Positions 55,331 to 64,000 of a DNA stretch of 64,000 nt are shown in pieces (positions within the stretch are counted from its first letter, which is position 1; the number at the start of each line of letters is the position of its first letter). The DNA is taken from assembly GCF_949987535.1 (NCBI RefSeq), contig NC_080081.1, positions 68,035,603 through 68,099,602 on the forward strand, in the 5' to 3' direction. The notes beneath the pieces were generated by a model. It did not search any database, was not told the origin of the DNA, and was given only the letters and a program-made list of their open reading frames with translations. The position numbers and the translations under genes were made by a program. Source of the DNA: Balaenoptera acutorostrata (lineage: Eukaryota > Chordata > Mammalia > Artiodactyla > Balaenopteridae).

Positions 55331-56619
55331 AAAATGCCAATTACATTTTTAAAAAAAACTTTTAAAATGCAACATTAAGGAGACAAAATATCTTCAATGA
55401 GATTTAGAAAGCTACATTTTTTCCTTGGCGAATGGAAGAAAATACAGGTTAATAAATTCTGCCATGGAATTATGAGTACCTAGGAATAAGTACAAAGAGA
55501 AGTTTCTCTGCTCTCAGTGTTTCCACAGACAATTTGAAAACAAGGAAGAATCTGATGGATTCAATTTTTTAGAAAAAGAAACTAAGCAAAAGGAAAATAA
55601 GTGACTTATTGGATTTCTTATCATTAGATAAGAAAGACTAAAACTTTTAAAATATTTCTTTCATGTTTATATAAAACATATTTGGGTTTCATTAAAAATA
55701 TTTCTTCAAGTATGTTCCAGAATCATCAGAGTCTACTCTCAAAACCATATTTTCTAGGAAAAAGTAGACTGGTTAAGAGTAATTATTTTTAATGTGAAAA
55801 CATCTTTCATGTCCCTATTTCTGTCAGGTACTTCCCAATTGAAGACGATTAGAGTTGAATCTCACCTGTGAGATTATAACATGTAGGCAACCCAAAACAT
55901 TTTAAGAAACTGACTTCACCAGAAAGTCATGATTTGTAAATGCAAAGTTAAGTGTGAGAAATTGGTATGTCTGACTACATTATGTGTTCACTCAGATGCC
56001 AAAACATCACTTCAATTTCTTATTTAAGCATCAAGAAGCAAGAGTAAAATGTGTCTTTCTTTCATGTGAGATAACATTATGAGGCATTTGGTCAGTAAAA
56101 AATGAGAAAAAAATTTTCAAAAAGCAAAAGTGGAAAAGTATGCAAAAGCAAAATTTCAAAGTACCTCAACTTTCTACCTTCTACATTTGTATGGGTATAT
56201 ACTTTATAAACTATACTAGCAAGAAAATAGGGAGCAGCAGTTGAAGGACTTGAGGAACTCTTGTTTTCTAAAACACATTTTTTTGCTTCAGCAATAGAGG
56301 TCACATTCAAGTGTTTCCTTAAAGCCCTAGAAAAAGGAAATTCTTCTACAGTAACAATTAAACTTTTTATAATATTAAAAAGTTATAAGAAGTATTTTTC
56401 ATGCACATTGAAACTTCCTTAACATAGAAAACATTCTGAAAACTCTCGAAAAAAATTTTCCCACTTTTATAACGAAGGTGATTGTATCCAAAAATTGAGT
56501 AAAACAAAACTAAAAAAATTAATTTTTCTCTCTAGTTTATGGAGTATTCAGCCACCACAAATCCAGAAAGATTGAAATTGGTTACTTAAGTTATTAAGGA
56601 ACATTCTTCATCTATCTTC
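55331..56619. other. Unassigned AT-rich sequence
   Basis: No recognisable gene or repeat in about 1.3 kb. The ORF at 56092-56310 (minus) is unsupported. Confidence 0.4.
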
Positions 56620-56765
56620 TAATTAATCAAAGGGAAAACTAAGGGACTGAGTGACTTGATCAGGACTGAGTGGCAGAAATGAATCAAGGTTAGAAACTGA
56701 TGGCCTCCTGGCTGGCAGGCTGATGCTTCTACATCTATATAACACTCCCTCCCAGTGGTTGGAAA
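56620..56765 (-). mobile_element. MIR SINE fragment
   Basis: 'gggaaaactaagggactgagtgacttgatcaggactgagtggcagaaatg' then 'gcaggctgatgcttctacatc' resembles the reversed MIR core and head. Confidence 0.5.
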
Positions 56766-56859
56766 AGTGGCAGGGAATAGCTGCATAACTGCATATACCA
56801 TGATGATCTCAAATCATCAATGGAATGATACACTAGATTTTCATAATAAGTTTCACATT

Positions 56860-57488
56860 CATTTATTCAAACGTATTTTTCAATATCTTCCCTATGCAAG
56901 GTACTATGGTCGTCTTTGATTATATATTAACATGAGCCATGCTCTCATAAAGCTTAATGTCCAGTATGGGTGAAAATTTTTAAACCAATAACCCCACAGT
57001 GTATCATTATAAATGGTGAAAGTGTTGTGATAGAATAATAAGAAGGATTTACTTTAGATTTGGTAGTCTCTATGTGAAGTGATAGTTAAACCAAAATGAA
57101 AATTACTAATATAATTTATCCAGTTTAATAAAGAGAAAGAGAGCATTTCAGACAGAAGTAACAAATTCAGGGCCAAAGGTGAAGAAAGAACTCAGCATAT
57201 TTACAACTTGGAAAAGCAGCTTGTATGGCAGGAGCATATTTAATGAACAGAAATGGCACAAGATAAAGTTCAAAAGCAAGTCAAGGGTCATATTATCTGT
57301 GATCTTGTTAGCTTAGATAAAAGGTTTTTATTTTATCATAATTAAATATAAAACTGTTAATGTCTGTAAGCAGGAAATGACGTGATCTTATTTTCATTTT
57401 TAGAAGACTATTCTGGACACTGCATGAAGAATGGACTAGAAGGCAATAAGAGTAGAAATTAAGAGGTGAGTAAAAATGCTACTGCAAG
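56860..57488 (+). mobile_element. Ancient LINE-1 (L1M-type) 3' region, first part
   Basis: 'cattcatttattcaaacgtatttttcaatatcttccctatgcaaggtac', 'catgctctcataaagcttaatgtccag', 'agagcatttcagacagaagtaacaaattcagggccaaagg', 'caggaaatgacgtgatcttattttcatttttagaagactattctggacactgc' follow a common mammalian repeat that I believe is the 3' region of an old LINE-1. It continues at about 60756 after a large insertion. Family name tentative. Confidence 0.55.
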
Positions 57489-57974
57489 TTTGACTGACCA
57501 AGATAAAAGAGAAGACTCAAATTCCTGAAATTAGGAATGAAAGAGAAGGAATAACTACAAACCTAACAGAAATTTTAAAAAGGATTATATGAGAACACTA
57601 TTAAGAACAAAATACCAACAAATTAGGTAACTTAAACAAAAGGGGGAAATTCTAGAAAGTCACAAACTACCAAATCTGACTCAAAAAGAAATAGCTAATT
57701 AATAAACCTATAACAATTAGAAAGATGAATTAGTAATTTAAAAGTTTCCTGATGGCTTCCCAAGTAAATTCTATCAAATATTTACAGAAGAATTAATCCC
57801 AGTTCTTCACAAACTCCTCATAAAAAGAGAAGAGGAGAGAGAAGAAAAGGTCTCTGTGAGACTAGTATTACCATGATACCAAAACCAAACACATCACAAG
57901 AAAAGAAAATACATTTCTTATTAACATAGATATAAAAATCCTCAACCAGTATTAGCAAACTGGATCCAGCAATA

Positions 57975-58291
57975 CAGTCAGCCTTCCATATCCACAGTTC
58001 CACATCCATGAATTCAACCAACCATGAATCAAAACTATTCTAAAACAAAATTCCAAAAAGTTTCAAAAAGCAAAATATGAATTTGCCTTACACTGGCAAC
58101 TATTTACAGGGCATTTACATTGTATTAGGTATTATAAGTAAACTAGAGATGATTTAAAGTATACAAGAGAATGTGCATAGGTTATATGCAAATACTATGC
58201 CACTTCATATAAGGGACTTGAGCATCTGTGGATTTTGGTATCCACAGGGTGTCCTTGAATCAATCCCCTTCAGATCATCAAGGGACGAATG
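57975..58291 (+). mobile_element. Tigger-type (MER2-like) DNA transposon in LINE-1
   Basis: Begins 'cagtcagccttccatatcc' and ends 'aagggacgaatg'; the ends are imperfect inverted repeats. Interior phrases 'actatttacagggcatttacattgtattaggtattataagtaa' and 'cataggttatatgcaaatactatgcc' match the Tigger/MER2 family. TA dinucleotides on both sides (57973-57974, 58292-58293) are the expected duplication. Non-autonomous, no transposase. Confidence 0.9.
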
Positions 58292-59773
58292 TACATAAAA
58301 AAGGATTACACACCATGACAAGGTGGGATTTACTTTGAAAATTCAAGGTTGGTTTAACATCCAAACATCTATTAATATAAGACACCATATTAATAAAATA
58401 AAGAACATGATCACCTCAATAGACACAGAAAAATATTTGAAAACATCCAACACCCTTTCATAATAACAAAAACACTCAAAAAACAAGGAGTAGAAGGGAA
58501 ATTCCTCAACTCAATAAAGAACATCTACAAAAAACATCTAGCTTCATAGTTAAAGGTAAAAGACAGAATGCTTTGTCCCTTAAGATTAGGAACAAGACAA
58601 GGGTGTGAACTTTCACCACTTCTATTCAAAATTGTACAGGAAGTTTTAGCAGAATACTTAGGCAGCAAAAATAAATGAAATACATTCAGACGGTAAAGGA
58701 GGAAGTTAAACTATCTCTATTTGCAGTTGCCATAATTTGTACATAAAAGTACTAACATGCACTAAAATAACCAGTAGAACTAATAAATGAGTTCAGCAAG
58801 GTTGCAGCATACAAGATCAATATAAAAAATCAACTTTATTTCTACTAATAAAGAGTCCAAAATTTAAATTAATAAAGAAAAACTTATAATAGCATCAAAA
58901 AGAATAAAATATTTAGGAGTAAAGTGCAAAACTTAGGAAGTACAAGAAATACACTAAAATATACAAAATATTGTTGAAAAATTAAAGAAGATCCAAATAA
59001 ATGAAAATATACCCCATATTCATGAATCAGAAAACTTAATATTGTTAAGACAGCAATATTCCCCAAATCAATCTACAGATTAACACAATTTGTATCAAAA
59101 TCCTTGCTGCCTTTTTTTGCAGAAATTGACACACCTGTTCTAAAATTCATATGGAAATTCAAGGGACACAAATTAGCCAAAATAATTTTGGGAAACAAAA
59201 GCAAATTTGAAGTACACATCTCAATCTCAAATCTTACTGCAAAACTACAATAATGAAGACAGTGTGGTACTGGCGTTAAGGATAGACATATAGAGTAATG
59301 GAATAGAATTGAGAGTTCAGAAACAAATCCATGCATTTACAGTGAGTTGATTTTTGACAAGGATGCCAAGACGATTTCAATAGGAAAAGAATAATCTTTT
59401 CAACAAACAGGGCTGGGATAAATCAATATCCACAAGCAAAAGAAAGATATTGGACCTCTGTTTTAAATTAAAACAAAAATTAACTCAAAATGGATCACAG
59501 ACCTAAAGATAAGAACTAAAACTATAAAACTTTTAGAAGAAAACATGGGGTAAATATTCATGACCTTGGGTTAGGTCTTACATACAACACCAAAAGCACA
59601 AGTGACAAAAGAAAATTAGATAAATTGAAATATGTCAAAATTTTAAAATTTCTGTGCTGCAAATGATACCATCAAAAAAGTGAAAAGACAATCCACAGAA
59701 TGGGGGAAAATATTTGTAAATCATTCATCTGATAAGGAACTTGTATTCATGATATATAAAGAACCCTTACAAC

Positions 59774-59795
59774 TCAATAATAATAATAATAATAA
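59774..59795. repeat. (AAT)n microsatellite
   Basis: A short run of about seven AAT units within the LINE-1. A similar run lies at about 46931-46945. Confidence 0.85.
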
Positions 59796-60755
59796 AAGCT
59801 AATAGTAAGAACACTTACAACTGGATAAATTTTTAAAAACCTAATAATCCAATTAAAAATAGACATTTCTCCAAAAAAGATATGCAAATAGTAATTAAGC
59901 ACATGAAAAGATGCCCAGCCCACATCATTAATCATTAGGGAAATGTAAATCAAGACAACAATGAGATCTTATCTTTACAATTCATCTCCACTAGCCTTCA
60001 ATAGTTATAAAAAAAAATTAACAAGTCTTGGTAAAAACATAAAGAAATTGGAAGTTTCATTCATTGCTGCTAGGAATGTAAAGCTAGTGTGGCCATTTTG
60101 GAACAGAATTTGGCAGTTTCTCCAAAATGTTAAACGTAGAATTACCACATGACTCAACAACTCCTCTCTAAAATATATATCCAAGAGAAATGAAAATAAA
60201 TGTTCATGCAAAGATGTGCACACAAATATTCATAGCAGCGTTATTCATAAGAGTCAAAAAGTGGAAATAGCCCAAATGTCCATCAAATGATGAATGAATA
60301 AGCAAAATGTGTTTTATCCATACAATGAAATATTATTCAGCCATACAAAGTGATGAAGTACTGATACATTGTAGAACATGAATGAACCTTAAAACCTTAT
60401 ACTAAGTGAAAAAATTCAGTCACAAATGACCACATATTCTAGGGTTCCATTTACATGAAATGTCCAGGATAGGCAAAAGCACAAAAACAGAAGGTAGATT
60501 AGGGGTTGCTTGGGGATGGGAAGGGGTAGGAAGGGATATGGGGAGTGACTGATAATGCATTCGGCATTTCTTTTTAGGTGATGAAAATGTTCTAAACTGA
60601 GATTTTGGTTATGATTGCACAATGCTGTGAATATAATACAAACCACTGGATTGTACAACTTTAAAGGTGTGAATTTAATGGTATGGGTATTATATCTCAA
60701 TAAAGATGTTTTTTAAAAAAGAGAAGATAAAGAATGCACTGCACTGAAGAGACAG

Positions 60756-61165
60756 TGGAGTTGTGAACCAGAACAGTGGTAGTGGGTATGGAAAGAAATG
60801 TATATAAGTGATAGATTTGATATAGAGGAGAAGGAGAGAGGGGCATGAGAGAGGGCTTCCTCTTTCTGGCGTGATCAACCTGGTGTATCAGAGTGTCATG
60901 GGCTGAGATAGGAAGATCTGGGAGAAGAGCCACTGGGAATATGGAGGGAGAAATGATCACAAGTTCTGTTCGCTATACCTTAGTTTTCAGGAACCTAGAA
61001 GACAAGCCAGCGGAAATAACAAGTAGGTGGCATGAATTTGGTAGTGTCCAGCAGATAAATGACACATAAAGGTTATGGAAGTAAATGAGATCAAGCAAGG
61101 CAAGACTGTAGACATAGAGATGAAAATGGCTCAGGACAGAGCCTTGAAGAGTTCCAAAATGTATA
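60756..61165 (+). mobile_element. Ancient LINE-1 (L1M-type) 3' region, second part
   Basis: Resumes the relic of 56860-57488: 'gtggtagtgggtatggaaagaaatg', 'ctggcgtgatcaacctggtg', 'tgggctgagataggaagatctgggagaagagcc', 'gatcacaagttctgttcg' and 'atggctcaggacagagccttgaagagttccaaaatg' occur in consensus order. Confidence 0.55.
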
Positions 61166-61387
61166 AGTTAATTAAGTGTGATAATGACTCCTTAATGCCT
61201 ATAATGGGGCATTTCAGCATTCCTGATAGCCTATATTGTGTATATACACTGGATTCTTTCCTTTGAACCAGATGGAACATCTTGCAGATTTCTTCATTAA
61301 TTAGTGAGTTAAATAATACCTTTGGCATGTGTTTATTTTATATTTGTATGAAAATCATAGTTTTACCTTTTCAAACAATTATCCTGC
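61166..61387. other. Unassigned sequence
   Basis: Nothing recognised; two short opposing ORFs are unsupported. Confidence 0.4.
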
Positions 61388-61721
61388 AAACAGACAACAA
61401 ATGAACTTATTTACAAAACAGAAACAGACTCACAGACTTGGAGAATGAACTTGTGGTTACCGGGGGAAGGGATAGTTAGGGTATTTGGGATTGACATGTA
61501 CACACTGCTATATTTGAAATGGATAACCAACAAGGACCTACTGTATAGCACAGGGAACTCTACTTAATATTATGTAACAACCTAAATGGGAAAAGAATTT
61601 GAAAAAGAATAGATACATGTATATGTATAACTGAATCACTTTGCTGTACACCTGAAACTAACACAACATTGTTAATCAACTATACTCCAATATAAAATAA
61701 AAAGTTAAAACAAACAAAAAA
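61388..61721 (+). mobile_element. 5'-truncated LINE-1 3' end, second type
   Basis: 'acttatttacaaaacagaaacagactcacagacttgg', 'gaacttgtggttaccgggggaaggg', 'acaaggacctactgtatagcacagggaactctac' and 'gaatcactttgctgtacacctgaaactaacacaacattgttaatcaactatactccaatataaaataaaaag' form the well-known alternative cetartiodactyl LINE-1 3' end, distinct from 45074-45265. The duplication is not clear ('atcctgc' left, 'atcctcc' right). Confidence 0.85.
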
Positions 61722-61724
61722 TCC

Positions 61725-62070
61725 TCCCATGATTTCACATTGTCCTTCAAATAAGAAACCAAAATCCTTAAATGAGCAGTAGTGTGCTGCGTGATCTACC
61801 CATCTCACCTGCCTCACTGCTTTTGCTTCTCCAATTATTTCTGGTCTTTAGTTATTCCATTCCCCATGCCCTTTCCCACTTAGATTCTTCACCAGGTCCT
61901 CTGCCTGGAGTTCCTTGCTTTCTCTGCCTTTCATCTCTTTACTAAGTATCTCCTAGCAATCATCTGTATGGTGTTTTGTAACCATTTCTGTCCAAGCCAG
62001 GGTCCTTCATTCTCACACAGAAAACATTTAATATTTGTTGAATAAATAGATGAGTGAATGAATGTTGCAT
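61725..62070 (+). mobile_element. LINE-2 3' end
   Basis: 'gtgctgcgtgatctacccatctcacctgcctcactgcttttgc', 'ctttagttattccattccccatgcc', 'ggtcctctgcctggagttccttgctttc' and terminal 'aatatttgttgaataaatagatgagtgaatgaatg' are L2 3' blocks in order. Confidence 0.75.
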
Positions 62071-63589
62071 AATCCCAGCTCCGATTGGTCTGATTTGTTG
62101 GTTGTATTCTTGAAATTCAAGGAAAGTATGCAAGGGCATCTGCTTTTAAGTTAATGATTTAATGGAGCCAATGTAAGATTTGAAATAAACTTTTTTCCTC
62201 TGAATTCAATTGTCCCTGTAAATGGGCAAAGCAAACTTCACCCACAGCATGCATAGCAGTACGTAGCTGCAGAGCCAGGTTTCCACTGCCTGTTTCTCAC
62301 TGTCACTCAGTCCCTCAGAAATTGGATGTGTTTTTCTCTGTCTGAGGAAAAAAAAACAATGGCAAGAGCAATGTGATCCATGTCTCCACGCCTTTTAGGA
62401 TTCAGTCAGCCCCCAGGGTTTCTCCTAGGAAGGAGGTTCCCCACAAATGATTTGTGTTCCTGACCGGGGTTGGGGAAGGGCGCTACCTCTGCAGGTCAAG
62501 AAGGTAGTTCTGACACCTTCTGTCATTAGTCACGCCACTAGGCATCCATGGACGGTGTATTAAAAGGCAAATCCAGAATCACGGCACAAAAAGTTTCTGC
62601 CATATGAAAAGTACTTTTTTCAAACTAAAGCATCTGTGGTTTTGCTGATGAATCAGAGCACATCTCCCTGCAAGTGGTTCATCTTTTGTACCCTCTCAAC
62701 TCCCATGTTGGGATGGGAGGGTGGAAGTGGCGGATCAACTCAGTCAGCAAACAGCAAATACATCATATATAAGGGACTTAAAAATATGACTAAACATTGA
62801 TTTTCTCCTGTGCTTTTATTGGGTATAAATATCTGTTGACCTATGCATTCACTTTTAATTTAATAATATTGTCATTTTTCTACATTGTGAGGCTTCGCTT
62901 GTCACAAAAGGAGGAGGCGCCATAATATGGTGCCGGTCCCGCCATTGTAAAGGCAGATTGGATCTCCCAACGTATTTTTCAGGGAGATTGCCAAGTCATT
63001 TCCCAAACATTGTCATCGCACTATTGTTTACTTACATTTGATGTAAATAGAAGTTAACTGTAATAGCTGACTTAGTGGTCTGTGGTCTCCCCTAATGTGT
63101 CCCTGACTTGATGAAGCAGTAGTGCCTCCTTCCCCAATCTTGGGTTGTCCCTGAGGTTTCCTCCCACTCCCAGTCGCTTTGCTTTTTATAAGTTGAAAGA
63201 GACTGTATTTGGGAAGTATGAGAGTTTGGAGTCCATAGTACCTATAAACACCTGATATGTGAGCCAGATTTGGGGGTCATGGGGAACTGCATTAAGTTCT
63301 GAAATTCAAGTCTCAGTTTCAATTCAAGGGGTCCTGTTGAGACCTAACAGACATCAGATGATCAGAGTCAAAATGTATCTGCTTTTACCCACCCCTCCTG
63401 CCCTAGCATCCCCAAAACATCTAGCAGTAGACCCAATCATAAGTCAAGAAGAGTACAATAGAAGTTAGAACTATTTTCTCCTTGTGCATTCTTTACAAGC
63501 TGACAGAAAGTTAAGAGTTTGCATTAATTCACCTTTACTAATTCCCACATTTCTCCCATGCAACATTATTCCCTCCTTCTTGTAGGTTC
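62071..63589. other. Repeat-poor tract with motif-rich stretches
   Basis: About 1.5 kb with no recognised interspersed repeat or gene. It holds AACAATGG (a SOX-type word, about 62355), TGATGAATCAG near 62647 (AP-1/MARE-like), the near-palindrome GGCGCCATAATATGGTGCC at about 62916-62934, CCGCCATTGT just after it (YY1-like), and TTGTTTAC at about 63025 (FOX-like). These words alone do not prove function. The ORF at 63259-63468 (plus) is unsupported. Confidence 0.35.
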
Positions 63590-63785
63590 TTAGAACTCTT
63601 TAACTTCATTATACTATTGATCATATCCTAGTGAGGCTGGATGTATATGATTTCTGTCTCTCGTTCTCTCTAGACTATGATTCTTTTAAAGATAGGAAAT
63701 AGGTATTATTTTTCTTAGTATTCTTAAGGCAAAGCCCAGGACTTAGCATGTAGTAAATAGACAGTGGATGGTTTTAGAATGGATG
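63590..63785 (+). mobile_element. LINE-2 3' end relic
   Basis: 'agactatgattcttttaaagataggaaataggtattatttttcttag' and 'gcaaagcccaggacttagcatgtagtaaatagacagtggatggttttagaatggatg' are degenerate L2 terminal blocks. Confidence 0.55.
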
Positions 63786-64000
63786 AAGAAATTAAACTCT
63801 TTCAGCCCAGGAGCAATTTAGTAAATTGCTAAAGCCAACGCATTCATTCTGGACCAGAGAGCTGACATCAGACATCATTTTAGTTTCTCCCTTGACTCCA
63901 CTATATGTGCAAGTCAGCCAGATCTCTGGTCTGATATTTAGGTATCCATGAGATATCAGAGTTCTAATCAATCAAAGAGGCATTCTTTATATTAAAGTAG
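63786..64000. other. Unassigned sequence
   Basis: Nothing recognised up to the window end. Confidence 0.4.

Larger units (their letters stand above)
57489..60755 (+). mobile_element. LINE-1 (L1MA/L1MB-like), 5'-truncated, nested
   Basis: Plus-strand LINE-1 of about 3.3 kb including one DNA transposon. ORF2 phrases: 'acaagacaagggtgtgaactttcaccacttctattc' (the RT turn region), 'ttgcagcatacaagatcaatataaaaaatcaac', 'tggtactggcgttaaggatagacatatagag', 'caaatgataccatcaaaaaagtgaaaagacaatcc' and 'agaattaccacatgactcaacaactcc'. It ends with 'gtgaatttaatggtatgggtattatatctcaataaagatg' and an A-rich tail near 60720; the boundary with the host lies between there and about 60755. Many stops and frameshifts; no ORF above 94 codons survives. 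Confidence 0.85.

Noticed and set aside
62545..62575. TATA-like word GTATTAAAAGG as a gene promoter
   Set aside because: No downstream transcript feature or coding frame; insufficient alone.

Overview
This window looks like non-coding nuclear DNA from a placental mammal, most probably a cetacean (whale or dolphin). The main evidence is at least six copies with the tRNA-derived head of the CHR-type cetartiodactyl SINE, plus one headless copy. They sit alongside cetartiodactyl LINE-1 elements. I did not recognise Bov-tA, ART2 or BovB repeats, which a ruminant window of 64 kb would be expected to show. The base composition is AT-rich, and I see no intact protein-coding exon, tRNA, rRNA or other RNA gene. 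The longest open reading frames belong to a dead LINE-1. The other ORFs are short and fall inside repeats, microsatellites or unremarkable sequence. The DNA is intergenic or deep intronic; I cannot tell which.

Layout. 1-7 kb: nested LTRs (a clean ERV1-type solo LTR inside an older LTR on the other strand), an MLT1 LTR split by a SINE, a MER5-type hAT relic, a SINE with a perfect 13-bp target-site duplication, and an L2 split by another MLT1. 7-12 kb: mostly unassigned, repeat-poor sequence. 12-32 kb: decayed LINE-1, L2, MIR and MLT1 copies, a short LINE-1 3' end with a 22-bp duplication, a (TA)n tract and a 159-nt polypurine tract rich in GAAA. 32-37 kb: an old LINE-1 hit repeatedly by SINEs, Tigger-type DNA transposons, a younger LINE-1 3' end and a tiny poly(A)-tailed insertion. 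37.3-43.3 kb: the dominant feature, a nearly complete LINE-1 on the minus strand with both ORFs present but broken, a SINE inside ORF1, and an apparent 3' transduction of about 650 bp. 43-64 kb: short LINE-1 ends, MIR, MER20-like and L2 relics, a second ERV1-type solo LTR (48.4-48.95 kb), a SINE with internal tandem repeats, and a three-level nest of LINE-1 and Tigger at 56.9-61.2 kb.

There is no pathway to describe. The biology here is the history of retrotransposition: young LINE-1 supplied the machinery, SINEs and stray transcripts used it, and target-site duplications let the events be ordered. I found no convincing new biological system. The observations most worth checking are the LINE-1 3' transduction, the 85-bp MIR-bearing insertion, the apparent poly(A)-only insertion, and a small motif-rich stretch near 62.3-63.1 kb that may be regulatory. 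Repeat family names come from recognising consensus sequence by eye, not from a database search; subfamily names are tentative.
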